NCBI GenBank assembly: GCA_015680685.1
Contig: MNCI01015670.1
Span: forward strand, 622,486 to 686,485
Direction: 5' to 3'
From: Gnetum montanum
Lineage: Eukaryota > Streptophyta > Gnetopsida > Gnetales > Gnetaceae
Length of the DNA: 64,000 nt
Shown: positions 34,352 through 46,540 of the stretch, piece after piece
Layout: every line of letters starts with the position of its first letter
How positions within the stretch are numbered: the first letter of the stretch is position 1
Made by a program: the position numbers and the translations under genes
Notes under the pieces: generated by a model
Told to the model about the DNA's origin: nothing
The model's input: only the letters and a program-made list of their open reading frames with translations
The model's database searches: none

Positions 34352-37300
34352 ATGGTGCCAAAAGTGAGAGGGAAGAACACCAAATTGGCTAAGATTGACG
34401 AGGTGCAAGGGAGCCTGCAACATACCTCGCAGGCGGTGGTGAAAGTGAGAGACCCTACGCCTTTGAATCGGTAGGCCATCCCTTGCTCATTCATGTTACT
34501 TTTGTGGTGTTTGTTCTTGTAGCGTCATCTGCGTAAATTTAAAATTTTAGACTATGGACCTCGCATTGAAATGAGGGTTTATACACTAAAATTGTGTCTA
34601 TCGTCGTAGTCAGGGACAAACCTTGCACTGTTGCAAGGGTTTAGGCAATTTTGGCATGAATAGCTAAGTGTAATTTGTAGATTTTCTATATTTTAAGCAT
34701 GCAAATCTAAATCTAGACGTTGATGTGTCTATTATTGTCTCTGTACAGTATCATGTTAAGACCTGTCTTAATCATCTTGGATATAGTCGGGGTTTTATGC
34801 TACATAAATCCAATCGTACCTAATGTTCCTCCCCCGCAGACTTGGTTGCATGGGAAGGCCATATGGTTTTGAAAGGGTGCGCTGGATTTTTTGCAGTTTT
34901 TACTGCGTAACTACAACATTATTTTATGGTCACACCTATCAGGAGATATCGCTGGCACCATTTTGGAGCACCTGCTAGTGGGTTCTACGCAGGGAATTCT
35001 GGCTTTCTTGACAGATGGGGATATCGACACTGGTCATCCCTAGGACCGCAAACTTAGCGCTCGAGGGTTAAGGTGCTTAAGTTGGATCTGGGAAATGGCC
35101 TAGTTTAGCTACTACCATGCATAGAACACTTTGTTCGTGGCCTGTCACGTCTCGACTTATTTCCAGAACCCACCAAGCATGGTGTATTATTTAGGGGGGT
35201 AAGTGGTTTTATTGGTGGTATTGTCATTATATGTCTATTGTCCGAGTTTTGTAAAGCGTAAGATATGCATATGTGGTATGGTACAGGTTTTTTATCCATG
35301 AGAACAGGTTAGTAGGCGATGGTGATACCTTAACTTGGACTGAAACAGCAATAAAGGCGTTTACTTCTACTAGCAATGTACGTGCTGGTGTGATGAGGTA
35401 GATCAGCTTCGACATTCATGAATATCCCACCTATTATGCTGACACTTTCGAGAATTGCCAGAATCTCGAGTGGCTACATGACGATTGGACTTTGGATCTG
35501 CCTCTTACCATTGCAGACATGCAGAGGAAACTTTCTTCCTTTCCTTTACCATTTGGACCTGGTAAAACTGTTGTGTATTCTATTGTTGTGTGGTGTAATT
35601 GTGAATTGTGAATGTCACATAATAGTGTTTTTTGACATGTGTCTTGCATTGTTTAGTCAGGGAATCCCGAGAGATTACCCTTACAATTTCCGACCACGAG
35701 GTGAATACCCTTCTCTTCCGCTACGGTGACATTAAGGAGGCACAATGATGGCTTGGCCATGCGGCGGCCCCGGTTGCGGTGGTCACCAAGCTACACCAAG
35801 CGAGGATAATGCACTTATTTTTGGCTGTAACCCCTGATGTCTCCGTCAGTGAAATGTTAACCCTAGTCAACTCCTTCAGCGAAAGAGCTGAGCGTTTTTG
35901 CATGCGCGTGTATCACGTAGGTGTAAGTTTTGATATTGATGCTCAACTTTTTGCAGACCTTTTCGGCGTCCCCTCCGATGGCCTTCCCATAGAGGAAAAG
36001 GTGAAGAGGAGCCTTGCCTATCAAGAGTGGCTGGAGGAGTGGCTAGGGGCCAAGAAGGAGCCTAAGGGGATCCCTTGTGAGAATATCAAACCAGAGATCG
36101 CCAAGACAATTTATCCCCTATTCCGGGCCTGAGCTTTCCCCAAAACACTCTCGCAGGGGAGGTTCTTTTCCATAGAACAGACCCGTATCATGCGGGAGGT
36201 TTTGGAGGAAGGAACCCAGTTTGACTGGGCAAGCTATTTTGCTGAGAGATTACGTGCTGAGATGATTAGGCTTCACCATAAGCTTGATTCTTGTTTCAAC
36301 GTGCATTATGCTTTCTTCATAGCTTGCCTTCGGCATTTTGCCGAATTTTTGGTTATCCAAAGGAATGGGGTCTGGGTGGAGCAAGACCGAAATCAGCTTT
36401 CCAAACCTTGGATTACCCACATCTTCAGCACCACCCATGGACAGGATCCCCCGGAAGGGATTGGCGAGTCTCTATCTATAACAACAAGGGACTTGGCGGC
36501 GTCTCGAGTGCGAGGCCCCGACAACGTAGGCGGGGTGATGCCCACTTACACTGGTGATGCTTCGTGAGGGAAACACTTGGCGGCAGAAATTGTAGAGCCC
36601 TCAGCTCAGCGTAAAAGGCTTCGCTTAACCGAGGCCCCTGTAGAGCCTGGGAGTGGCACAGGTCGAACCATGCAAGTCAGAGTTCAACGGAGTAAACCTC
36701 CACCTGGTAAGTGTAATAGAAGCGTGTTAATAATTACTGTATTATGCAATTTTTATTCAGAATATTTTGAATTGTCCAAATATGTATGTAATTTGAACAG
36801 TGAGACCTATGAAGCAGCTGACCCCTAAGATAGGGGCGGTAATATTAAGTCGTGGGGAAGGGGCCCCGATTTTGGAAGAAGAGGCCCCAGCTGTTAGGAC
36901 TAGTGATGCACAGACCCTTGTGCGTGAGGAAAGGGAGGAAGTGGAAACTATTAATGCACTTCCCACTGTAACCGACAGAGGTGGTAAGAATATTGGATGT
37001 TTTGAGGAATTTTGTTAATCATTAGGATCTTTACTACAGGTGAAGAAGATGCATCCACGTCTACCTCTATGAGCAGAACATGGAGAGAGTTTCCTGACAA
37101 ATTCACCTTCATGGAAGGTGTTGTCAGTGATATGATCGAGTTCCTCGAGCGTGTCGATCCTGGAGCCGGTATGTTATATCGTCAACGGATTTATTTTATT
37201 AGAAAGTGATAATATTTCATTTATGTTGATATTGTTTGCTGTTAGGAGCTCGCCTTCGATGGGACCCAACGAAGCCCATTGATTTGGACATAGTGGAGCC

Positions 37301-38373
37301 TCCATTTGACGAGGCGGTCGTGTCACGCAGCATTTATGAGGAGATGCATAAATGTGCATTATGCTCGACTTGCTCCTTGTGAGAGAGTAAGAGTGTCAAT
37401 GAAGACCTTTGGAAAAGGCTACAGAGGTCGGAAAGGGAGAAGGAGTCTCTGGCCAAAGAGGTCAGAGATTTAAAATCGCGATGCGAGTTCCTGCAGGCAC
37501 GGGAAACGAGTAAGGAGGACTAGCGCACAGCTATGATTGACTACTCTCGCTATTGGACCGTAATCAGAAACAATGTGCAAACTAGTCGGGAGTTGGTGGA
37601 GCAGCGGATGTAGATAGAGCTATTATCCCAGAAAAGCCAGGACTGGAAGGATTTCTATGCAAGCGTGCAAGAGTGGGGGTAGAAAGAAAAGGATCACAAG
37701 CATTTATATAAGCGAGAAAGTATCACTTATTGTCAACATTATCGTGATTCTGCCATCGAAGCTCAATGCTTGCGGGTGTTCTTGGATGTCATTGGCGCAT
37801 CCCAAGCTTTCGAAAAGTTTTAGGAGTAGGTGACAGTAAGCATGTCACCGGAAAGAGAAATGACTCTTCCCGGGGGCGAGACTACTTTCCCTACTTTCTT
37901 CCTTGACCCGCCTAGCTAGACTAGTGTGGAAAAGGGGAAAGTAAAAGCTGGTGCTACTCTGGGGAATGGTGTATGGTCTGAATTGACCGAGGATAAAATC
38001 ATGCAGTGCCTATGGGTCGGTTTAGAAAAGCTCCCCTTTGCTGTAGAAGCAGGACCATCGCGAGTAACTTTAAACATTATTGAATCTAATTTTTCCTAAT
38101 TGTGATTTAAGTCTTTGCTAACGTATTTGCTGTATACAGGTACAAGAGTTGAAGGGCGAATGTGAATAGGATGAGGAACGGGTACAAGAAGAGGAGCGTA
38201 ATAGCGAAGAGCGTCTTCTTGTGGAATTGACGTTGGGGCAAGGGCCTCGTCGAGATGGCATTCCTCACGAAGGAATACCTTCTAAGAAGGACGGCCCACT
38301 TGAGGAGGATTTATTAGGCTTGGAGCCTGACCTAAGGGATACTGGTGACAGTGGCACTAGGGGAGATGTGTAA
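34352..38373 (+). pseudogene. Antisense multi-exon gene inside element 4
   Basis: Plus-strand gene model opposite to the element. Exon candidates: 34352-34470 (starts MVPKVRGKNTK), about 34840-35100 (frame uncertain), about 35405-35561, 35657-36706, 36801-36983, 37040-37168, 37246-38063, 38140-38373 (ends TAA). From 35405 on, each junction has GT/AG borders (for example GGTAAGT at 36706) and the frame carries across it; four introns are phase 1 and the last is phase 0. The long exon encodes FDIDAQLFADLFGVPSDGLP and an RLHHKLDSCFNVHYAFF helix. The 36570-36706 part has QRKRLRL (possible nuclear signal). The 37246 exon is coiled-coil-like (LWKRLQRSEREKESLAKEV). In-frame stops (35746, 36130, 36565 and several later) make it a pseudogene. 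The PSDGLP segment loosely recalls plant-mobile-domain proteins; I do not assign a function. Confidence 0.6.
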
Positions 38374-38889
38374 CTATAACTTACGCATAATTTTATTGAT
38401 TGGGATTGAACAATGATTATATGAATGTTGACAACATTAGCATTAAGCTTTTCTGTATGGTTTTAAATGCTATTTGTATATTTATTTGTTTTTGGCTTTA
38501 TATCGTTATTTGCAAAGCGTAAGCGGAATTGTTAAAGACTATGGATAGTTGGCGTTGCTATAGCATGGAATTGCTAGTTTAAGGCCATCACAGGCCGCCA
38601 GGTAGTGTTTATGTAAGATAGGAGGTAGTTTTAGGCCATTGCGGGCCGTTACTAGTTTTAGGCCGTTGCGGGCCATCTGTGTAATTTTGAAAGCGTAATT
38701 GATAACAATGTACATTTCTGCGTAATTGCACTAAAATGATTAAAGAGCGTAAATAGCGTATGTAAAGAAATGTGAATAGCGTAATGAATAGTGAGCATAA
38801 ATATGTAAACTGCTAAGCATAAAAGGCAAAAATTGGTAAGGATGTGAAGATGCGCGTAAATGCCATCCAGGTTAATCCCTAATTCGTAA
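38374..38889. other. Spacer between antisense gene and protease
   Basis: Non-coding, with AGGCC(A/G)TTGCGGGCC-type repeats at 38580-38680 (three diverged copies of TTTAGGCC...GGGCC) and several GCGTAA hexamers. No gene. Confidence 0.55.
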
Positions 38890-39739
38890 TTACTTCTTGA
38901 TGGCCTTCACATTCAGTGATGCGTAAGGGCAAGGAGATTTGCGGCCTGACTCTTCCACATCACCGTCCTAGAATGGCAAGTTGGCCCAGGCGAGACTATC
39001 ATCATTCGCTTCGGTTTGTTCAGGGATTCAAAGATGGTTTTGATTATCCGGTGTTTCTATCTCTGAACCCCATTCCTCTTCGATATTGTTGACAGTTCTG
39101 GGGGTGATTTCGTCACCACGTATTACAACTTCTCCCCCTGCGTAGGGTAGGTGTATTTCCTAATGGATTGGTGATGAAACCATCCTCAGTTGGGCTAACC
39201 AAGACCTTCCTAGAATTAAGTTGAACCCGGGCATCTCCTAGACGACAAGGAATGTAGCATCCATTGGGAATTGGTCCCCTACCACGAATTCAATGCGCAC
39301 CGTCCCCTTGACCTGAACCCGTGCTCCGTTGAATGACTTTATGCATGTTGTCATTGTGGGATTGATCTGGTCGACCAGACCCAACCTATCCACAATGGGA
39401 TAAGGAATGACATTTGTAGCTGCACTGTCGTCCACGTGCACTCTCCGGATCCAGTATTGACAGACCCGGATGGTGATAAACATGGGCTCAGTTCTCACTT
39501 GACCTTTCTCTAGATCATTTTTGATGGATTCGTCATGAAAGGTCAAGGAGGTAGGTTTAGGTCGCTCAGCATCAGAGGGAAACATGACAGTGTGTATCGC
39601 TTCCTCCTCCGCTGGTAAGCTTTCCTCCACAGGTATGGATGTTAGCATGTGGACCATGGCCTCACGGTGTTTTTGAGATATCATGAGCAGGTCATAGAGG
39701 CTCAACATTGTATTTTTTTGTTTCAAAGCCTGTTTGACC
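38890..39739 (-). pseudogene. Element 4 aspartic protease
   Basis: Polyprotein protease. 39238-39726 is open: an MLTSIPVEE helix region, then VRTEPMFITIRVCQYWIRRV, and VHVDDSAATNVIPYP where the catalytic triplet reads D-S-A instead of D-S/T-G. The frame goes on past a stop through FNLILGRSWL (the conserved GR-x-WL close of plant gypsy proteases) to a stop at 38890. Joined in frame with gag upstream, as in gag-pro of Tat elements. Confidence 0.8.
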
Positions 39740-42498
39740 TATGTGAACATGTCAAGAAGATCCCGTTCTTTACTGGCTTGTTTGTCCCCTTTATCTTCTT
39801 CCATTCGCCCTAAGAGATGGATCTCCTTGGGCAAAACAGCGTCAGTCGGGGAGTTGTTCTTTTTCTTGCCAAGGGATTGTGGTTGCATTTCTGTACCCTT
39901 GTCTTGCCTAGAAGGCGCGGATGCAGGGACAGAGGCCAAAGGCCTAGGCCTAGTGAAGCCTAACGTAAGATGATTCTTTGCGGCATTACTAGACACATTC
40001 CCTTCCTTTTGCTTATTAGATGATGGCTGGTGATTTGTGTTAGAGGCTTGCCCCTGCGTAAAAGGGGCAGCCGGTGATTTTGGCACCCTGAGAATGAAAG
40101 GCGCCTTAGCTGTGGGCGCAGACATAGCCGTGGCTTTACTATTACTGGGAGGCTGAGCTAAATCTAGAGAAGGTGCCTAGATGATGAAGGGTGGCCTTGG
40201 GACACCACTGGCTGCCTGTGAAAAGCTTGTCCCCCTTGGTGAGTTGGTAGGTACACGCAAAACAAAAGGTTGTTTAGATGGTACTTTCCTCTCACCGTCC
40301 GTACTCACCACGCTGATTATGTAGGGTGGGTTGTTTGCATTCAACGGATCCTTGTACACGTGCAACGCTTGATTTTCCGAACGCGTCAGACTACTGCCAT
40401 CTAGTTTGAGTGAGCCATCGTCAATAATGCGTTGAATATCATCTTTCAACGCCGAATAGTAATCTGTATCATGACCACACAACTAGTGGTAGTCACAGAA
40501 ATGGTCTAGCCTGAAAGACCTCAGAATTGGTGGTTCGTCAGGTAGGGCTAAAGAAGGATTCTTCAGCAGTTCACAATGACGTCTGTGATGCTTCAGAGCT
40601 TCTTTGGATACCTTCTTGGGTTGAATGTATCCTGCCCCTAATAATTGTTTCAACAGTTCTAAGTGTTTTATAGGCAAGGCTGTGTACTTTGAGCGATCTT
40701 TACGCTCAAAGTTTGGTTTTGGCTGGGGGGGCTTTTCAGGGGTAGCCATATCTTGGCTGGTGCTGCCTGCACTAGCTGTGGTCTCAGGAGGCACTGTAGG
40801 TGCCTTCTTGTTCTTGTTCTTTGTGCCCTCAGCCAGTGCAGCTACTGTCGTTGTCGTCACTTTACCTTTGTATTTGCCCTTGTTGTGAGCATTTTAGTAG
40901 ACGACATACGCTGGGTCTTTGTTGGCCTCCACAGCATCTTGGATGCTTTTAGTTTGAGCGAAGGCCTGATGTAAGGAGTTAGGGGAAAGGTAATACAGCT
41001 TAGACTTGATAAAGTCATTGACTGCTCCTTTGAAGATGGCCAGTAAGTGTGGCTCCGCGATTGGCTCACAGATTTCATTCAAAGTAGCACTCCAATGCTG
41101 TATGAACTTTTGGACTGGTTCGAGCGGGTCTTGTTTCACTCCCATGAGTTGATCTAATGTGACTTCTGACTTTAAGTTGTATTTAAAGAGAGTCACGAAT
41201 TGTGTCAGAAGCTCTTCCAAGGTTGAGATGGAAGAGCGAGGGAGGGCTCGATACTAATCTAAAGCTTTCCCTATCAAAGACATAGCAAAGACATGGATAA
41301 TCGTGTGAGGCCACTGTTGTAACAACAAGGATTCAGATCTGAAGGTGACCAAGTGAGCGTTAGGATCTCCCTCCCCATTATACTTGGTAAAATGAGGTAA
41401 GGACATCCCTGGGGGCAACGACAGCATGGGGACCGCTGGACTAATAAGATCATCTTGATAGAAGTCCATGATCTATATAGTGTCTGAACTAGCGGCCTTA
41501 AGGCATCTAACCTCCTCGGTGAGGGTCTGAATAAGCAAGAAGGCCTGATCTAAGCCAGTCGATGAAGATGTTTGCACAGAAGGCATAGGGGGTTGAACTG
41601 GGAGAGTGGTGCCGGGAAGTGGAAACGAAGGAATGGTTTGGCCGGTAGATTGTGGGGCGGGGATCCCTGCAGACTAGGATGCCTATGAGGACCACCACCC
41701 ACTAGTTTGAGAAGAGAGATTAGCCATCGTCGGCTACGCAGGATAAGGATAAGGATATTGTGGGACCGTCTGGGGAATATGCATTTCAGGTGCAACTGAG
41801 GGTTGCACACCATATACAGTAGACTGGTTATGTTGTGCCACGGCGATGGTCCATTGACTCGCGGTAGGCTGTTGGATGGATATCTGTGGCTAAACTATGG
41901 CAGTGATCTGTTGGGTTGGAGGGGGTGGAAGTGATAAAGTCTACACTGGTCGAGCTATAGATATGGCATGGGGTTGGATCTAAGGGATGAAATGGGGCAC
42001 GGTGGATGCTGGAACCACCGACGGAATGCTGAGCATGCGTGGTGACGAGACTGCCCCCATGTTATTTTGGGGTATTCGCACTTGCAACCCAGATGGCTGC
42101 GTAGTGGCTTGTGGGATGACAGGAATGTGGGATTGTGTGGTCATGGCGGTATTAAGATGGGTGGCTTCTCCGTTGAGAGGGAAGAAGGGATTTATGTAGG
42201 TATAAGGATTAAGAGTGTGATATGAATGTTCAGACTGGGCTACAAATTCATCATCCTCTTCCTCCCCATTCTGGGGTTCCAGCATTGCCCTTGTAGCCTG
42301 GCTCTTAGCCATGACCAACTGTGTTATAATTTCATGGTGATGTTCTGTTAAAGGAATGATGTCGTAGGCTGTTGGGGTAAAATCCTGGCCCCCTCGGTGG
42401 ATCATCTCAAAATTTCGTTTCGCCTCAATTTCGGCTCAGCTGAGAGCAAGCTTCATCTGGATCTTGACGCAGATGAATTTGTATTCCTCAGGCTTCAT
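39740..42498 (-). pseudogene. Element 4 gag
   Basis: Structural polyprotein, starting at an ATG at 42498 (MKPEEYKF). Blocks on minus: 41980-42405 (N-terminal helix, then a proline/threonine-rich linker); 41254-41469 with LPPGMSLPHFTKYNGEGDPN; 40894-41220 with LTQFVTLFKYN and PVQKFIQHWSATLNEI (Retrotrans_gag capsid core); 40483-40860 basic linker ending CDYH and then CGHDTDYY, a C-x2-H...GH knuckle with one position replaced by a stop; 40177-40482 starting HDTDYYSALKDDIQRIIDDG; and a basic proline-rich tail. At least six in-frame stops. Confidence 0.82.
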
Positions 42499-42890
42499 GA
42501 CGGTGAAAACAGGATCTTTGCCCTACAGCCTCAATGACCATCGCGACAGTCCCTAAGGTCCTGCTACACCAGAAGCTGGTCTGGTGACGGTGATGGGATT
42601 CACTGATGTGACACCCGAGTCAATGGCAATCATGGCGGATGTGGTTGTGTATGCAGAATCCATGGATCTAGTAGGTTAACAGTGACAAATGACTGGATCT
42701 AAAAGGCAGTGGACAAAGAAGATCGCTATTAGGCTTTCTACCCTGTAGGATTCCAAATGAATCGTTACTGCGACTGATCTACACCACATGATGTTTCGTA
42801 AACTTCCCTGGAGGTATTACATTCACATTTTTGGAAATGCGGGTATAGATCACTTACAGGGCTACCCGTAAAAATACGAATCGAAGGTTT
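42499..42890 (-). other. Element 4 leader
   Basis: Untranslated leader between PBS and gag. No gene or repeat seen. Confidence 0.5.
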
Positions 42891-42910
42891 AGGCCCTCCT
42901 TCTAGTGCCA
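42891..42910 (-). other. Element 4 primer-binding site
   Basis: Minus strand reads TGGCACTAGAAGGAGGGCC, starting with TGG six bases inside the LTR end at 42917. The tRNA partner is not assigned from memory. Confidence 0.6.
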
Positions 42911-42916
42911 GAAAAC

Positions 42917-44496
42917 TGTAACGATGGAAAATGGCGATAGCTGGAATACCAAACAAAATCCGTGTACACAGTCTTAACCATGGATCCGTGTAAGGGCTGT
43001 GCTGGAGAAAACGAATCCGCAGTGCCCTGAACGGTCTTGTCGATCAGACAGGGACTTACTAAAGCAGTAAATTAACTAAGATTATAAGTGTTTTGTGGAA
43101 CAATTTGATTCGATAAATCACAACAATGAAGACGTTAACGCGACAAAAGGGAATCGAATTTAAGCGAAATGCGTGATTTCAAGATCTACACTTTGACCCG
43201 AAAAATTGAGTATTTTGTACACAAAGTTACAATGGGAAGACTCTGATTATCTTGTGCAAAACATACACAAAATAATAAGAAAAAAACTGTTCAACAAGGA
43301 GTGCAGAATGGAGCTTAATCTACCTTGTAAGCCAAAGACAGAGTGCAAGGATGGTCAAGTTCGGATGCCTATCAACCAATTGTGTCTGATCAATAGATCT
43401 TGCCAACTTCACCAGATAATCTTTCGATTTCTGATCTATCTTTTTCACTTTGGGTAGCCTCTGCTTGAAACTGCCAAGGGTCACCGATGGGAGATCTGTA
43501 TTTTTGCCAAAAGGTATGGTCGCTCCCACTGCCAATGCTCAGAGATTGCTTCTTGTTTCTGCTCAAAGATGATAACTGCCAAAAGTTGAAGATGCTAACT
43601 GCTGCTCTACTCCGAAAGGTTAAAAAAAAGTCTTTTTTTTCAAGTGTCCTTTCTTTGTTCGCCAACTAAAGTATTTATAAGCTGTGACAGCATGCAGAAA
43701 ATGCATGACCTTGATGACATGTGTCCGGAACCTCCCAGATACTGTTGACTTGACATACCGGCTATGTCACGTCACATTGCAAAGTACGCTATCAACTGCC
43801 TCATGATTACGCACAATACGCTCATCAACGTATTGCGCGTATGAATAGCAAGTGTGTAACCGCTTTAGCCGGCTTTACGCTGCATTACATTTGTTTACGT
43901 TGCGTTGCGTGGTAGAGCGTAACAAAGCATGGAAATAGTGAGTCAAGCTGTTTTACGCTCACTTACGCAGCAAAGCGTAGTGAAGCGTAAAAAACTAATC
44001 AACTCAACGATAAATTACGTTGATGTACGCTGCATAGCGTAACTAGCATAAAGTGATCAATCTGCAAAAAGAAAGGAGCTGATTTGTCGCACTTTCGTTG
44101 GACTTTCCCTTTGACCTTTTTGAAGCCCATTACGCTGCCTTGCGTAACAGAGCGTAAGTTTGACCCTGGTCAAAGAGACTTCGCAGAATATGCGAGAAGT
44201 CACATATTATGTTGTTTAGGCCCTAAGCTTCACCAAATCTACTGAATTAAGTTACCTTTTGATGTCAGACTATATTGAGCCGTTTTACGCTTAGCGTCAT
44301 TACGCAATGTTGCGTAATGTAGCGTAAAGATAGAAAACATAGTAAAATTTGGAATCTGTAAGGAACTCGGAGACTTGATGCTGGGCGCCGTTTTGCCTCG
44401 CTTTACCTCGTTCTGCCTTCTGGAATTTTGTCGTGAACTTTCGCCCAAATCATGAATCTTCGCGTTAGGCCAATTCGCGATTTCTACGGTGTTTCA
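42917..44496 (-). repeat. Element 4, 5' LTR
   Basis: 1580 bp, partner of 26672-28272. TATA box on minus near 43669-43681. The TTACGC/GCGTAA cluster lies at 43806-44328. Confidence 0.92.
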
Positions 44497-44501
44497 TTGG
44501 T

Positions 44502-45255
44502 TAGGGTTTTGACACCCCCATATTTTAACTATCAATGTTTGTATCATGTATGTATATAATATCATATCTATTAAAGTTACCTCATTTAATGTTTTCACAA
44601 TAATATTGGTGCTTCTTTTAATTTTCAATCTTCTTTAATCTTTATTCAATAACCTTTTCTTTCTACTATTTTACAAACCTATTGAGTATTTGTGATCACA
44701 CCTAAATTTTCAATGTCTTATTTTTGTAACCATATCTCTATATCTAAGTACCTTTGGTGGAGAACTTATTACTAAGTCTAATACTTTGATAGTATGTTAG
44801 AAACTGGTACATTACATCAACTTCAAATCGTATTATGTTAACATTTAACAATAATATTCCATATTGTATTTTAATTTTGATTTTAAATTTACACTTAGAA
44901 AATCTATTTTAATAAATACTTTACTAAACATTCATCATTGTCTCATACTATGCATCTATATAGGATTACAGGCTCTGTAGAAATTTTTTCTATCTCCAAC
45001 GCCCAAATATTTTTTTGTAAAAGTTTACCTTGATTAACCACATAGCAAGTTAATAGAAATATCCAAGTTCAGTGCAGTTTCCCTTTATTGCCCTCTGACA
45101 TGTGTTGTAGTATTCATTTTCTTTTTCATTTGAATGGTCTTTCATTAACACATGTATTTATCATGTGTATGCTAAGAATAAGCCTTAGCCAAAAGTCTAT
45201 TTTCCATTTTAATTGCATATTAGGTTTTCACTTAGTTGTGCAGTCATATCCGAAA
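44502..45255. other. Unassigned DNA between element 4 and element 6
   Basis: AT-rich. It is the continuation of 26666 before element 4 inserted. No gene recognised on either strand. Confidence 0.5.
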
Positions 45256-45349
45256 TGATGAATCATTGTTTGGGTACATCAACGCATCCCTATCAACACA
45301 TACTCGTTGATGCATGGGGAGATGCATCAATGAAATATCTATGTCTACC

Positions 45350-45357
45350 TATATAAA
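45350..45357 (+). promoter_or_regulatory. TATA box, LTR unit 1
   Basis: TATATAAA about 20 bp downstream of the ATGCAT inverted repeat; same context as in units 2 and 3. Confidence 0.65.
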
Positions 45358-45939
45358 TGTGCACACCCATCACATTTATGGCATTGCTCATTTAGTAGCT
45401 TGATAAAGTTCTTGCAATTTTCTTTCCTTATAGTTAGAATATTTTCTAAGTGTCCGCAGTAGGAGTCAAGAAGTGTATGGATCCTTATTCAAACACTAAT
45501 GTACCTAGACACATTGGTGTAACAACAATAAAGATGAGCTTCTTGATAAACCTTACAACATTTGGAATTAACTTAATATTTACTTTAATGCAATTTACTT
45601 CAACATCTTTAGTTAATTAAGTAAAATTAATTAATACACATAAGTACAACCACCTCGAACATAATGTTAACACTTGGTAATCCCAGTAGTGCTAGCACTT
45701 GGTAACCCAGTAGCATTATAACGCATTTAGGATGTGTATGAAAGGTGGGACTGGATACTTGTATTAGGAATTAGCTTAAGGAATTAGATAGTTTACTAGA
45801 TTAATTAATGATTAATTAATGCTTAATTACTTTTTTTTACACTTAGGATAAAATAGATAAAACATATAAAATTATACAAACCATAACGCATACCCATTGA
45901 TGCATGCGGAGATGCATTAATGAAGTGTCTATGTTTACC

Positions 45940-45947
45940 TATATAAA
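45940..45947 (+). promoter_or_regulatory. TATA box, LTR unit 2
   Basis: TATATAAA, 590 bp after the first, with the same CTATGTTTACC context. Confidence 0.65.
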
Positions 45948-46532
45948 TGTGTGCACCCACCCCATTTATGGCATCGTTCATTTAGTAGCTTGCTGAAGTT
46001 CTTGTAGTTTTCTTTTCCAGTAATTAGAATATTTTCTAAGTGACCATAGCAGGAGTCAATAAGTATGGATCCTTATTTGAACACTAATGTACCTGAACAC
46101 CTCGATATAACAACAATAAAAATGAGTTTCTTGATAAACCTTATAGCATTTAGAATTAGCTTAATATTTACTTTAATGCACTTTATTATTAATGCAATTT
46201 ACTTTAATGTCTTTAGTTAAGTAAATAAGATTAATTAATACACATAAGTACAATCACCTCGAACATAATGTTAGCACTTGGTAATCCCAATAGTGGTGGC
46301 ACTTGGTAACCCAACAACATTATAATGCATTCAATATGTGTACAAAAGGTGGGACTGAATGCTTGTATTAGGAATTAACTTAAGGCATTAGATAGTTTAC
46401 TAGATTAATTAATGCTTAATTACTTTATTTTACACGTAGGATTAAATAGATAAAACAAATAAAATTATACAAACCATAACACGTACCCATCAATGCATGG
46501 GGAGATGCATCAATGAAGTGTCTATGTCTACC

Positions 46533-46540
46533 TATATAAA
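46533..46540 (+). promoter_or_regulatory. TATA box, LTR unit 3
   Basis: TATATAAA, 593 bp after the second. It is nearest to the coding region in the uninterrupted LTR and so most likely the one used. Confidence 0.65.

Larger units (their letters stand above)
26667..44501 (-). mobile_element. Element 4: 17.8-kb Tat/Ogre-like Ty3/gypsy element
   Basis: LTRs 26672-28272 (1601 bp) and 42917-44496 (1580 bp), both TGTAACGA...GTTTCA, flanked by a perfect TTGGT duplication (26667-26671 and 44497-44501). On minus: 5' LTR, PBS, gag, protease, a 5-kb spacer with an antisense gene, RT-RNase H-second RNase H, integrase, tandem repeats, polypurine tract, 3' LTR. The second RNase H and the large size place it in the Tat lineage. 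All reading frames contain stops, mostly TAG and TGA. Confidence 0.92.

Noticed and set aside
34840-35561. Possible HAD-type phosphatase resemblance in the early exons of the antisense gene
   Set aside because: Only a hydrophobic run (LDFLQFLLRNYNIILWS) recalls that fold; the catalytic DxD motif is not visible and frames are uncertain.
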